Position numbers and translations under genes: made by a program
NCBI GenBank assembly: GCA_947169685.1
Contig: CAMVQS010000004.1
Coordinates: 1-64,000, forward strand
DNA from: an uncultured Prevotella sp.
GTDB lineage: Bacteria > Bacteroidota > Bacteroidia > Bacteroidales > Bacteroidaceae
DNA length: 64,000 nt
Direction of reading: 5' to 3'
In this document: in pieces, positions 9,652-19,944 of the stretch
Numbering within the stretch: the stretch's first letter is position 1
Layout: every line of letters begins with the position of its first letter
Notes under the pieces: generated by a model
What the model saw: only the letters and a program-made list of their open reading frames with translations
What the model was told of the DNA's origin: nothing
Database searches by the model: none

Positions 9652-10971
9652 ATGAATCTGAAAGTGCGTTTGGCGGTCATGAACTTCATGGAGTTCGCCG
9701 TGTGGGGGGCTTATCTCACGTGTATGGGAAATTATCTTGGTGTTGCCGGATTAGGTGACAAAATCTCATGGTTCTATGCCATCCAAGGCATTGTATCCAT
9801 TTTCATGCCTACTCTGATGGGTATTGTCGCCGATAAGTATATTCAACCACAGCGTTTGTTAGGACTATGTCACTTGTTGGCTGGTGCCTTCATGATTAGC
9901 TGTTGGTGGATGGGCGAACAGGCAGGTTTTGGTAATGAGCTGGCAAACAAGTCGCTATTTATAGCGCTCTATACGCTGAGTGTGGCATTCTATATGCCTA
10001 CCATTGCATTGACCAACACGGCTGCATTTACCATACTCAAGAACAATGGAATGGATACTGTCAAGGACTTCCCTCCCATCCGTGTGTTGGGAACCGTTGG
10101 CTTTATCGCTACTATGTGGTTTGTTAACTGTGCATTTGTAGATGAATCAGGATTTGGCTTTACTTTGGGTGAAAATGCTCACAAATTCCAATATACCTAT
10201 ATGCAGTTCTTTGTATCAGGTATTCTGAGCATTGTGCTTTTCTTCTATTGCTTCACTCTCCCTGAGTGCAAGTTGGAAAAGAAAAATGGAAAGGTGTCGC
10301 TGGTGGAAAGCCTTGGACTCAATGCCTTCAAGCTCTTCAAGAGTCGTCAGATGGCTCTGTTCTTCATTTTCTCAGCATTACTGGGAATGTGTCTGCAGGT
10401 AACCAACGGTTTTGCAGGTCCCTTCCTGACCAGTTTTAAGGGAACTCCAGAATTTGCAGACTCCTTTGCTGCCAACAATGCCACGCTCCTTACCTCTATT
10501 TCTCAGATAAGTGAGGCATGCTGTATTCTAATGATTCCATTCTTCCTGAAGCGTTTTGGCATCAAGGTTGTAATGCTGATGTCGCTCTTTGCATGGGTAT
10601 TCCGCTTTGGATTCTTTGGTGTAGGTGATCCTGCAATGCCAGGCGTCATCTTCTTTATTCTCTCCTGTGTTGTCTATGGTGTTGCTTTCGACTTCTTCAA
10701 TGTCTCCGGTGGTATCTTTGTTGACCAGGAGTGTGACCCCAAAATTAAGGCTTCTGCCCAGGGCTTATTTATGATGATGACTAATGGTGTCGGTGCCACT
10801 ATTGGAACGCTTTCTGCCGGTGCTGTTATCAACTCGTTCTGTCAATGGGAGAATGGTTATCTGGTGGGTATTGAATCCAACGGATGGCAAACATGCTGGT
10901 TTATCTTCGCAACATTTGCATTGATAGTCGGTGTGTTGTTTGCTATACTGTTTAAGCCGGAAAAGAAATAA
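9652..10971 (+). CDS. MFS transporter, nucleoside permease (NupG-like)
   Basis: 439 aa polytopic; MNFMEFAVWGAYLTCMGNYL typical of NupG/XapB family. Confidence 0.8.
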   Translation: MNLKVRLAVMNFMEFAVWGAYLTCMGNYLGVAGLGDKISWFYAIQGIVSIFMPTLMGIVADKYIQPQRLLGLCHLLAGAFMISCWWMGEQAGFGNELANKSLFIALYTLSVAFYMPTIALTNTAAFTILKNNGMDTVKDFPPIRVLGTVGFIATMWFVNCAFVDESGFGFTLGENAHKFQYTYMQFFVSGILSIVLFFYCFTLPECKLEKKNGKVSLVESLGLNAFKLFKSRQMALFFIFSALLGMCLQVTNGFAGPFLTSFKGTPEFADSFAANNATLLTSISQISEACCILMIPFFLKRFGIKVVMLMSLFAWVFRFGFFGVGDPAMPGVIFFILSCVVYGVAFDFFNVSGGIFVDQECDPKIKASAQGLFMMMTNGVGATIGTLSAGAVINSFCQWENGYLVGIESNGWQTCWFIFATFALIVGVLFAILFKPEKK

Positions 10972-10977
10972 TACAAT

Positions 10978-11526
10978 ATGGTGCGCACGCAACTGATATA
11001 TAAGAGTTTGGCAGAGATTGTTGGTTCGGAAGGAATGGGGATTATAACCTTGACAGACGAATCGGCAAACCGAGCCGTTCATATTGTTTGTGATCAGACA
11101 ATGCGTAATCAGTTGCAAATGAGAGCAGAGCAGCTTGACATCTGTAACAGTATGTTACCAGAAGTTTTGATGGCTATGTTGTCAGATTATGTTGATCCGA
11201 AAAAGCTTGAAATAACGGTTTACGACATTAAGGACGGACAGTATTTGGCCACGCTTTTGAACTCGGATAATTTTTCTATCCGTCAACTTCGGATGAGTGA
11301 TGCCATTCTGCTACATGTTGTTGGTGGTGTTCCAATGTATATTGATGAGAAGCTGATGGCATCACAGAGCGTACCTTTTCAGGCTGACATGTCGAAAATC
11401 TCCGTTCCCATCAACACACTTGATACAGAAAAACTCAAGGCTGAGCTTGAGAAGGCTGTTGAGGAAGAAGACTATCGACTGGCATCATATATAAAGGAAG
11501 AGTTGAATAAGCGTAATCAGAAATGA
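10978..11526 (+). CDS. Bifunctional nuclease family protein (DUF151) with C-terminal UvrB/C-like motif
   Basis: DUF151-like core; C-terminal LKAELEKAVEEEDYRLASYIKEEL resembles a UVR motif. Confidence 0.75.
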   Translation: MVRTQLIYKSLAEIVGSEGMGIITLTDESANRAVHIVCDQTMRNQLQMRAEQLDICNSMLPEVLMAMLSDYVDPKKLEITVYDIKDGQYLATLLNSDNFSIRQLRMSDAILLHVVGGVPMYIDEKLMASQSVPFQADMSKISVPINTLDTEKLKAELEKAVEEEDYRLASYIKEELNKRNQK

Positions 11527-12242
11527 AAGAAGCAAGATATTTCTATGTCCCTAATGCCGCTACAGGCAGAGAACTTCCCGAAGAGGAGGCTGCCCATGCC
11601 GTTCGTGTCTTGCGTTTACAGGAAGGTGACGAGATGGTGCTCATGGACGGAGAAGGTTGCTTTTATCAGGCCGAAGTGACAATGGCTTCCCAGAAGCATT
11701 GCCTTTATAAGATTACCAACACGCTCCCACAACAGCCTCAATGGAATGGTCATCTGCATTTGGCCATTGCTCCTACAAAAATGATGGAACGTATTGAATG
11801 GATGACGGAAAAGGCCGTTGAAATTGGGGTAGATGAAATATCTTTTCTACGATGCCAGTTCTCAGAACGTAAGGTTATTAAGCTACCTCGCGTTGAGAAA
11901 ATTGCTGTTTCAGCAATGAAGCAGAGTCGCAAGGCTTGGAAAACGCAACTCTGTGAGATGACAGACTTCAAGACTTTCGTCCAACGGGAATACAAAGGCC
12001 GTAAGTACATTGCCCATTGCTATGATGAAATCGCGCGTACCTATTTTTTTGATGAACTGCGCCAGCCATCAGATATAGAAGATGTATTAGTTCTGGTAGG
12101 TCCTGAGGGCGATTTCTCTGTCGATGAGGTTCGGTTGGCCATTGAACATGGTTTTGTTTCCGTTCATCTGGGTGAAAGCCGTTTAAGGACTGAAACAGCT
12201 GGACTGGCAGCTGTTATGATGATGCAATTATACAAAAACTAA
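11523..12242 (+). CDS. rsmE: 16S rRNA (uracil1498-N3)-methyltransferase
   Basis: HAVRVLRLQEGDEM, VGPEGDFSVDEV, LGESRLRTETAGLAA motifs. Confidence 0.92.
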   Translation: MKEARYFYVPNAATGRELPEEEAAHAVRVLRLQEGDEMVLMDGEGCFYQAEVTMASQKHCLYKITNTLPQQPQWNGHLHLAIAPTKMMERIEWMTEKAVEIGVDEISFLRCQFSERKVIKLPRVEKIAVSAMKQSRKAWKTQLCEMTDFKTFVQREYKGRKYIAHCYDEIARTYFFDELRQPSDIEDVLVLVGPEGDFSVDEVRLAIEHGFVSVHLGESRLRTETAGLAAVMMMQLYKN

Positions 12243-12248
12243 ATAATT

Positions 12249-13562
12249 ATGATGAATAAAACAGAGTATTGGCAACCAGAACTTGAGACCATGCCTCGGG
12301 AAGAGTTGCAAAAGTTACAAGTAGAGAAACTTCGTAAAAGTATTGCTATTGCCCTTAAGTCGCCGTTCTACAAGAAACGCTTGGGTGATCTTGGCATTAC
12401 ACCAGAGAGTATTCAGACCGTTGAGGATATCCGCAAGATTCCCTTTACGACGAAACAGGATTTGCGTGAGAACTATCCGTTCGGTCTAGTTGGTGGTGAC
12501 ATGAAGGATGCCATTCGTATCCATTCTACCAGTGGAACAACTGGTCATCCGACAGTAGTAACCTATTCACGTCATGACATTGACTCGTGGGCAAACATGA
12601 TTGCCCGTGATATGTATATGGTGGGCTGCCGCGATACGGATGTGTTCCAGAACTCAAGTGGCTACGGCATGTTTACGGGTGGTCTTGGCTTCCAGTATGG
12701 TGCTGAGAAGTTAGGTGCGACAACAGTTCCTGCAGCTGCTGGTAATTCGAAACGCCAGATTATGTTTATCAAGGATTTCGGAACTACTTGCCTGCATGCT
12801 ATCCCATCGTATGCCATCCGATTGGCAGAAGTGTTCCACGAAGAGGGTGTTGATCCAAAGAGCACGAATCTGCGTACACTCTTTATTGGAGCTGAGCCCC
12901 ATACGGAAGAGCAGCGTCGTCGTATTGAACGTCTGCTAGGTGTTAAGGCCTACAACTCATTTGGAATGACCGAAATGAACGGCCCTGGTGTTGCGTTCGA
13001 GTGTAAGGAACAGAACGGTATGCACTTGTGGGAAGATAACTACATCATTGAAATTGTTGATCCCGATACATTGGAGCCTGTTCCCGATGGAGAAATGGGT
13101 GAGATGGTACTGACAACACTCGATCGTACGATGATGCCTATCCTGCGTTATCGTACTCGTGATTTGACTCGTATCTTGCCCGGTGAATGCCCATGTGGTC
13201 GTACTCACCGACGTATAGACCGTATCAAGGGTCGTACCGATGATATGTTTATCATTAAGGGTGTTAACGTGTTCCCCATGCAGGTGGAAAAGATTCTTGT
13301 CCAGTATCCTGGTTTGGGTAGTAATTACTTGATTACGCTTGACACAGAAGGCGACAACGATATCATGACAGTTGAGGTTGAGCTGGATGGTCTGACTACA
13401 GATGTATATCCGGAACTGCAGAAGATGACAAAAGACATACAGCGTGCCTTGAAAGATGAAATCCTGCTTACACCACGTGTCAAACTTGTCAAGAAAGGCT
13501 CATTACCTCAGTCTGAGGGTAAGGCTGTCCGTGTTAAGGATTTACGTGAAGGAAGAGGATGA
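12249..13562 (+). CDS. paaK: Phenylacetate-CoA ligase family protein
   Basis: HSTSGTTGHPTVVTYS AMP-binding motif, YNSFGMTEMNGPGVAFEC; 437 aa. Confidence 0.85.
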   Translation: MMNKTEYWQPELETMPREELQKLQVEKLRKSIAIALKSPFYKKRLGDLGITPESIQTVEDIRKIPFTTKQDLRENYPFGLVGGDMKDAIRIHSTSGTTGHPTVVTYSRHDIDSWANMIARDMYMVGCRDTDVFQNSSGYGMFTGGLGFQYGAEKLGATTVPAAAGNSKRQIMFIKDFGTTCLHAIPSYAIRLAEVFHEEGVDPKSTNLRTLFIGAEPHTEEQRRRIERLLGVKAYNSFGMTEMNGPGVAFECKEQNGMHLWEDNYIIEIVDPDTLEPVPDGEMGEMVLTTLDRTMMPILRYRTRDLTRILPGECPCGRTHRRIDRIKGRTDDMFIIKGVNVFPMQVEKILVQYPGLGSNYLITLDTEGDNDIMTVEVELDGLTTDVYPELQKMTKDIQRALKDEILLTPRVKLVKKGSLPQSEGKAVRVKDLREGRG

Positions 13563-14200
13563 GGAAAGTATTGCTGATTTTCGGTTTACTCCTTGGCCTG
13601 GCGGCTGATGCTCAGACCATGAAGATGAAGGATGTCTTCAAAGCCATGCCAGACTCTCTATTGCCATATTTATCTCAGAACAACCGCTTAGACTTCATTG
13701 ACTTTATTGAGTCAAACATGGAAGCCAAGGTTACAAATGGGTTGGGTGGTACGTCAGTAATGCATGTTCTGACAGACAATTATATGAGATTAAGTCTCAA
13801 TGAAGCGTCTGAGGTGCAAGTACGTTTGTTACCGGTAAGTGCACCTGTTGACAGCCTGCGGAAGATTGTTTGTGTTGTACATACATATGGTACCATAGGG
13901 CAGGAGAGTGTCGTCTCTTTCTATTCTTGTCTGTGGCGTCCTTTGGACATGTCAATTCAGAAACTAATTTGTGTGGATGATCTGATGACACGTCCTGACA
14001 CAATGATTGAAGAGCGATATAAGGAGGTTGTGGAAATACTGAAACCTTATCTTGTCCGTGCAGAATTGTCCGCTGACGAGGATTGTATAACTTTTCAGCT
14101 TTCTGAAATAAATATTCCCTCTGATGATTTAGCTGATGTTAACGCTGTAAAAGTGTTAAGGAAACTAAAATGGGAGGGTAGTAAGTTTAACAAATTATAA
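13559..14200 (+). CDS. DUF3256-type secreted protein
   Basis: Signal peptide; MKDVFKAMPDSLLPYLSQNNRLDFIDFIESNM. Confidence 0.65.
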   Translation: MRKVLLIFGLLLGLAADAQTMKMKDVFKAMPDSLLPYLSQNNRLDFIDFIESNMEAKVTNGLGGTSVMHVLTDNYMRLSLNEASEVQVRLLPVSAPVDSLRKIVCVVHTYGTIGQESVVSFYSCLWRPLDMSIQKLICVDDLMTRPDTMIEERYKEVVEILKPYLVRAELSADEDCITFQLSEINIPSDDLADVNAVKVLRKLKWEGSKFNKL

Positions 14201-14249
14201 TTATTGCACCTATACAAGAGCACAATGCACTATATTTCAAAAAAAAAAG

Positions 14250-14335
14250 TATATTTGCAACGTGTTTTTCATGGTATTAGATTATTAAGGTTAATGAAAA
14301 GATTGGTTGTCGTGAGACAATCAATTTTTTTTCCC
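14250..14335 (+). ncRNA. Candidate small RNA with own promoter and intrinsic terminator
   Basis: -7 box TATATTTG (14250-14257); ATTGGTTGTC-GTGA-GACAATCAAT hairpin (14302-14325) followed by T-tract; no ORF. Confidence 0.5.
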
Positions 14336-14413
14336 ATCGCATTGAATTGAAGAATTGAAACATCAAAGCGATGGTCAAAAAGGGAGCCTGAGAAGGTTCC
14401 CTTTTCTCGTTTA

Positions 14414-15055
14414 TCGCAGGTACATATTGCTTTGTAGTTCTGTGGCCATTGTTGTATCCGGACCATGTCCGGTGTAAAGCTTCGTGTCAGACGGTATCAG
14501 TTGTTTCAGCTTCTTAAGGCTTTTCACAATATCAGAATAGCTGCCACGTTCGAAATCCGTACGTCCGATACTCATGTGGAATAGAGTATCACCCGTAAAG
14601 GCAACGTTCTCTTCCTTACAATAGAATACTGCGGAACCTGGCGTATGTCCAGGCGTGGGTATGACTGACAACTGATGAGTGCCAAACGCTATTACGTCGT
14701 CTTTTGTCAAGTATCTGCCTACAGGTGGTATTTCTTCCCGCAGTTCAAAGCCGAAAAGATTTCTGGCCTGTTCATCCAGTTTCGTAATCAGATATTCATC
14801 GTCGCTCATCACCTCAGGCTTCAATCCCCATTCATTGTATATGGCAAAGTTTCCAAAACAATGATCCAAGTGTCCGTGAGTGCAGAGCAAATGTTTGGGC
14901 TGTAATTGATTACTGCGTACGTAGTTGATGATAGCCTGGTGCTCTTCAGGAAAGAAAGAGCCGCAGTCAATGATAACCGCTTCGTTCGTCTCATCATAAA
15001 CGATGTACGTGTTCTCCTGTATGGGATTGACCACGAATTTCTTGATGTTTAGCAT
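14414..15055 (-). CDS. MBL-fold metallo-hydrolase (glyoxalase II-like)
   Basis: CTHGHLDHCFG, TPGHTPGSAVFY, FTGDTLF, LYTGHGPDTT; start refined to MLNIKKFVVNP at 15055. Confidence 0.85.
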
Positions 15056-15068
15056 TGTGCTCGATATA

Positions 15069-15689
15069 TTATAGCGGAACGTAAATACAGTTCTTTTCCT
15101 TGAACCATTCTTCTTCAAACCATCTGTTGATGTCTTCAATCTCTACAATATGGCGGAACGGATAGGTTTCTGCTTGCACATCGCCACCTTTCAGGCAAAT
15201 CACACCATTGGGTAAGGCGTTCTGCTGTTTCTTGGAGATATTTTTCTTGATAATCTTAATCAGGTCGGGTAGGGGCATTACAGCACGACTGACAACAAAG
15301 TCGTACTTTCCTTTCTCCTCTTCTCCACGCAGGTGAACCGGCTCGCAGTTCTTCAGTCCGATGGAGGTGGCAACCTCCTGTGCCACACGGATTTTCTTAC
15401 ATGTTCCGTCAATGAGTTTGAACTTGCATTCTGGAAACATGATAGCCAGCGGAATACCAGGGAAGCCACCGCCTGTACCGAAATCCAGAATCTCTGTACC
15501 AGGTTTGAAACTGATCATTTTAGCAATGGCAAGTGAGTGCAGGACATGATGTTCATAGAGGTTGTCGATGTCCTTACGCGAGATAACGTTTATCTTGGCG
15601 TTCCAGTCACGATACAGGGCGTCAAGTGCTTCGTACTGACGGCGTTGTTCGTCTGTTAATTGCGGGAAATATTTATTGATAAGTTCCAT
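15069..15689 (-). CDS. rsmG: 16S rRNA (guanine527-N7)-methyltransferase
   Basis: DRDWNAKINVISRKD-type N-terminus, ILDFGTGGGFPGIPLAIMFP SAM motif. Confidence 0.93.
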   Translation of the reverse strand: MELINKYFPQLTDEQRRQYEALDALYRDWNAKINVISRKDIDNLYEHHVLHSLAIAKMISFKPGTEILDFGTGGGFPGIPLAIMFPECKFKLIDGTCKKIRVAQEVATSIGLKNCEPVHLRGEEEKGKYDFVVSRAVMPLPDLIKIIKKNISKKQQNALPNGVICLKGGDVQAETYPFRHIVEIEDINRWFEEEWFKEKNCIYVPL

Positions 15690-15691
15690 AA

Positions 15692-16477
15692 TTAATTCTT
15701 TAATAGGTCTTTAACTTCTGAATATGAAACGCTGATTTCCGTCCTTCCCATAGCGTAGGGCGCAATCTCGTAAGCATTGTAGATAAACGTGATTTCGTCA
15801 CTATCCAGAATGAAATTCTCTGACGGAAACATATCCATGGAGAAGAGGTAGTCTTTTGCCTTCAGATCATCCATCGTCTTGACGTCGGCAATCTCCATGA
15901 GTTTCTCCAGCAACAGTTCTGTCATCCTTGCTTCAAATCCTGGCACAAATACATCTTTTAGTGTCAACTGTTGTCCCGACTGCGCATCGAAGTTCATCAC
16001 CAGTTGCTGCTCTATACCATGAGCTCCGCCTTCATAATAGTCCATATTGATGAGATAGACTACCACATTGTCACGTCCCGTCTTGGTCTTTGTGTCAATG
16101 GTATAGTGATATTCGTACCATCTTTGTTTGGTTTCGTCATTTTTGTCCTGCTCATAAAGAGGAGCAAGCGTCTGCTTATATTCATGAGTATATTGACGGG
16201 CAAACGAATCTACGGCCTGCTGCATGTTAAGCCCCTGCATGTCGAACAGCCGTTTTTCAATAGCTTCATTTATTGCCTTAGCTGTTTCTGCGTTGTCACA
16301 CTTGGCATAGGCCACATCCAGGCACACCTTACATGACGGAGAGCCATTGTCGCTTACCAACGTTATTTCTTGTTCAGACTTAGCCTTTTCAAAGTCTATT
16401 GAAATTGACGAGCCACCTCCGCATGCAGTCAGTATCAGGGTCGCTAATATAAAAAATGGTATAATTATTTTATTCAT
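15692..16477 (-). CDS. DUF3298/RsiV-like lipoprotein
   Basis: Lipobox LILTACGGG; EYHYTIDTKTKTGRDNVVVYLINMDYYEGGAHG typical of DUF3298/DUF4163. Confidence 0.7.
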   Translation of the reverse strand: MNKIIIPFFILATLILTACGGGSSISIDFEKAKSEQEITLVSDNGSPSCKVCLDVAYAKCDNAETAKAINEAIEKRLFDMQGLNMQQAVDSFARQYTHEYKQTLAPLYEQDKNDETKQRWYEYHYTIDTKTKTGRDNVVVYLINMDYYEGGAHGIEQQLVMNFDAQSGQQLTLKDVFVPGFEARMTELLLEKLMEIADVKTMDDLKAKDYLFSMDMFPSENFILDSDEITFIYNAYEIAPYAMGRTEISVSYSEVKDLLKN

Positions 16478-16597
16478 GCCGACAAAGTTAATGTAAAATT
16501 TCGAATTCCTCAAGAGATTTTGCTTATTTCTTTTGTCCTTTCAGAAAAAAATACTACTTTTGCCTTACAAAGTCATAATAATTTCATAATCGACATT

Positions 16598-17401
16598 ATG
16601 ATAAATAGAAAAATAATAGAAGTTGATAGCCTGGCCTATCCTGGTCTAGAAATATTCAGTTCGTTAACAGAACGACAGTTGCGAATGACACTCGAACCAG
16701 ACAAAGGAATCTTTATTGCAGAGAGTCCGAAAGTTATTCGCGTAGCTTTGGATGCTGGTTATGAGCCTATAGCATTGTTGTGTGAGAAAAAACATATTTT
16801 AGGTGATGCTGCAGATATTGTTGAACGTTGCGATGATATTCCTGTTTATACTGGCAGTCGTGAACTTTTAGCTCAGCTTACCGGCTACACCTTGACACGC
16901 GGTGTGCTTTGTGCCATGTGTCGCCCCCAAATGCAAAGTATTGAGGAAATATGCAAGAACGCCCGTCGTGTTGTTGTTATCAAAGGCGTTACAGATACCA
17001 CAAACATCGGAGCCATTTTCCGTTCTGCTGCAGCGTTAGGCATTGATGCTGTTCTGCTGACACCCGATTCTTGCGACCCGCTGAATCGCAGAGCTGTACG
17101 TGTATCTATGGGTTCTGTATTCCTGGTTCCTTGGACGTGGATGAGAGACGATGTGCAGGAATTGAATCGCTATGGTTTCCAAACAGCAGCAATGGCCCTC
17201 TCCGATGATAGTATCTCCCTTGATGACCCGCGTCTAAAACAAGTTGAGAGACTGGCACTTGTCATGGGTACTGAAGGTGACGGACTGCCACAAAAAACCA
17301 TCGGTAATTGCGACTATGTAGTACGCATACCGATGGCACATGGTGTTGATTCTCTGAACGTTGCGGTTGCTGCCGCTGTAGCGTTCTGGGAATTACGATG
17401 A
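16598..17401 (+). CDS. TrmH/SpoU family RNA methyltransferase
   Basis: VIKGVTDTTNIGAIFRSAAALGID, LVMGTEGDGLP, IPMAHGVDSLNVAVAAAVAFWE; start refined to ATG 16598. Confidence 0.9.
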   Translation: MINRKIIEVDSLAYPGLEIFSSLTERQLRMTLEPDKGIFIAESPKVIRVALDAGYEPIALLCEKKHILGDAADIVERCDDIPVYTGSRELLAQLTGYTLTRGVLCAMCRPQMQSIEEICKNARRVVVIKGVTDTTNIGAIFRSAAALGIDAVLLTPDSCDPLNRRAVRVSMGSVFLVPWTWMRDDVQELNRYGFQTAAMALSDDSISLDDPRLKQVERLALVMGTEGDGLPQKTIGNCDYVVRIPMAHGVDSLNVAVAAAVAFWELR

Positions 17402-18028
17402 TTATTTCTTCTCTTCAGGGTCTTTCTTCGGCTGAGTAGCTGCTGTAGGCTTATAGCGCTTGTTCAGACCGTTGATAACGTCCTGCGTGATGTCATAACG
17501 CTTGTCGGCAAACAGAATGTTACTTGTTGCATCCGATTTAGAAAGAATCAGGTCGAATTTCTTATCCTTATTATAAATTGCAAGGAAATGATCAAGAGAG
17601 TCACGAAGTGCAACAGAGAAATCTGCAGCTTCTTTCTCAAGCTCTGAACCCAGACGAGCCTGCAACTCCTGCAGCGACTGCTGACTACGCTGAATGGCAG
17701 CCTGTGCGCTTTCGGCCTCCTCACGACTGCGGAAGCCGTTGTTATTCAGCTTTTGCTGGAAGTTGTTCATGGCAGCCTGCAGCTGATTGCCTTTCTGGTT
17801 CAGCGTATTCGTAGCGTTGTTGCGCTTCTTCTCCAGAATCTTCGTATAGTCAATACAGAACTGATACTGTGAAGCCAAAGAGTCAACTTCTACATAAGCA
17901 ATCTTCATTCCTCCCTGTGGAGCCTGAGCGGGCTGCTCGTCCATCTTGGGTGCAGCGTTGTTACATGCTGTGAATGCCAGTGCTGCAACAGCAGCAACAG
18001 ACAAGTTCATAAATACATTTTTTTTCAT
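17402..18028 (-). CDS. OmpH/Skp family outer membrane chaperone
   Basis: IAYVEVDSLASQYQFCIDYTKIL, coiled coil, FDLILSKSDATSNILFADKRYDIT; start refined to 18028. Confidence 0.8.
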   Translation of the reverse strand: MKKNVFMNLSVAAVAALAFTACNNAAPKMDEQPAQAPQGGMKIAYVEVDSLASQYQFCIDYTKILEKKRNNATNTLNQKGNQLQAAMNNFQQKLNNNGFRSREEAESAQAAIQRSQQSLQELQARLGSELEKEAADFSVALRDSLDHFLAIYNKDKKFDLILSKSDATSNILFADKRYDITQDVINGLNKRYKPTAATQPKKDPEEKK

Positions 18029-18045
18029 TTTTAGTTTATTGTTAC

Positions 18046-18255
18046 TTAATTTCTTTCCTTCACGGCAAACTGGCTCTTGGTACGCATTTCCCGATCTTGG
18101 TCCATCACACAATGGATACCACGCTCTTTCATGGCTTTACTGTCGTGTATATGTTGCGAGGAAAACTCCCCACCCCGTCTAAAAAGCACCTTTACGAGCA
18201 AAAATAGCATCGCAATAGCAATTATTAACGTACCAATTAGCAGTATTTTCGTCAT
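18046..18255 (-). CDS. Small single-pass membrane protein, conserved in Bacteroidales
   Basis: 69 aa, N-terminal TM helix, FSSQHIHDSKAMKERGIHCVMDQDREMR conserved tail (recognised). Confidence 0.65.
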   Translation of the reverse strand: MTKILLIGTLIIAIAMLFLLVKVLFRRGGEFSSQHIHDSKAMKERGIHCVMDQDREMRTKSQFAVKERN

Positions 18256-18324
18256 TTCTTATTAACTTTGCGGGTGCAAAGGTAAACAAAATAAAACAAT
18301 AAACACTCAATAGAAACATTAAAA

Positions 18325-19785
18325 ATGAATAAAAGTGATTTAAAACCGCAAAGCGTATTCGAGCAGTTTGCCCGAATCAACGAGATTCCCCGCCCCTCCA
18401 AGCGCGAGGAGAAGATGATTGAGTACCTCAGAAACTGGGGTGAAAAACACCACTTGGAAACGAAAGTCGATGAGACTGGTAATGTGCTGATTCGCAAGCC
18501 CGCCACAAAGGGAATGGAGCAGCGTAAGACCGTCATCCTGCAAAGCCACATGGACATGGTCTGTGACAAACTCGTTGATGTGGAGTTTGACTTCGACAAA
18601 GACGCCATCCGTACTTATATTGATGGAGAGTGGCTAACAGCTGAGGGAACTACGCTGGGAGCCGATGACGGAATAGGCTGCGCTATGGAGCTCGCACTTC
18701 TCGAGGCAAATGATATTGAGCACGGTCCTATCGAATGTGTATTTACCCGTGACGAGGAGACTGGCCTGACAGGTGCCGAGGGTATGAAGGCCGGCTTCAT
18801 GAACGGCGACTATCTCATCAACCTTGACTCTGAGGACGAGGGCGAGATTTTCGTTTCTTGTGCTGGAGGCCGCAATACCACAGCCCGTTTCGATATCAAA
18901 CGCTCCCCTGCCCCATCCGATGCTTTCTTCATCCGCTGCTCACTGAAGGGTCTCACAGGCGGACACTCTGGCGACGACATCAACAAGAAACGTGCCAATG
19001 CCATCAAGCTGCTCGGACGTTTCCTCTATCAGGAAATGAAGCGTTATGAGGGCATCCGGCTGGCACAGTTCCACAGCGGTAAACTCCATAACGCCATTCC
19101 TCGCGACGGTTACTTTGTCATTGCCGTCCCCAACGCTATCAAGGAGAATATCCGTGCCGACTGGAACGTCTTTGCAGCCGACGTACAGGACGAGTTCCAT
19201 GTAACTGACACCAATATGGAGTTCAGCATGGAAAGCACTGATGCTGAGCTGGTGATTGACGAACCACAGGCACAACGCTTCATCACAGCCCTGCAGGCCG
19301 TTCACAACGGCATCTACGCCATTTGTCAGGATGAAGCATTGGGAGGTATGGTTGAGACGTCCAGCAACATTGCCAGCGTGCATACTGCCGACACCACGAT
19401 CGATATTCTCAGTAGCCAGCGTTCCAACGTCATGTCGAACCTCGACAATATGTGTGCAACGTTTGGTGCCACCTTCGAACTGGCAGGAGCCCATGTCGTC
19501 AGCTCCGACGGCTATCCAGCATGGAAGATGCGCCAGAACAGCGAGTTGCAGCGTATTGTCGTTGATTCTTACAAGAAGCTCTTTGGCAAAGCCCCTGTCG
19601 TTCGTGGTATTCATGCTGGACTCGAATGTGGACTCTTTTCCGAGCGTTACCCCAGTCTGGATATGGTGAGCTTCGGTCCTACCCTACGCGGTGTACACAG
19701 CCCCGATGAACGACTGCTCATTCCCACCGTCCAAATGGTGTGGGATCATCTGCTTGACGTGCTGAAGAACGTTCCTGAGAAATAA
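18325..19785 (+). CDS. pepD: Aminoacyl-histidine dipeptidase (M20 family)
   Basis: QSHMDMVCDK, GADDGIGCAMELALLE, FTRDEETGLTGAEG, GGHSGDDINKKRANA. Confidence 0.92.
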   Translation: MNKSDLKPQSVFEQFARINEIPRPSKREEKMIEYLRNWGEKHHLETKVDETGNVLIRKPATKGMEQRKTVILQSHMDMVCDKLVDVEFDFDKDAIRTYIDGEWLTAEGTTLGADDGIGCAMELALLEANDIEHGPIECVFTRDEETGLTGAEGMKAGFMNGDYLINLDSEDEGEIFVSCAGGRNTTARFDIKRSPAPSDAFFIRCSLKGLTGGHSGDDINKKRANAIKLLGRFLYQEMKRYEGIRLAQFHSGKLHNAIPRDGYFVIAVPNAIKENIRADWNVFAADVQDEFHVTDTNMEFSMESTDAELVIDEPQAQRFITALQAVHNGIYAICQDEALGGMVETSSNIASVHTADTTIDILSSQRSNVMSNLDNMCATFGATFELAGAHVVSSDGYPAWKMRQNSELQRIVVDSYKKLFGKAPVVRGIHAGLECGLFSERYPSLDMVSFGPTLRGVHSPDERLLIPTVQMVWDHLLDVLKNVPEK

Positions 19786-19822
19786 AATAAATGCTAAAAC
19801 AGGCTAAATAGCCGTTAAGCAG

Positions 19823-19890
19823 TAGGCGCAAAATGTTAAATCAAGACAAATATGCGTGTCATTTTGTCAGATTAACATATTTTGCGCCTA
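19823..19890. promoter_or_regulatory. Nested palindrome overlapping the htrA/degQ promoter
   Basis: taggcgcaaaatgttaa (19823-19839) versus ttaacatattttgcgccta (19872-19890) with inner gacaaa/tttgtc (19845-19868); right arm runs into the -7 box TATATTTG (19889-19896). Confidence 0.5.
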
Positions 19891-19944
19891 TATTTGCACC
19901 AGAGTTTTCTGAAACGTAAAACATTAGAATTAAACAATAGAACA

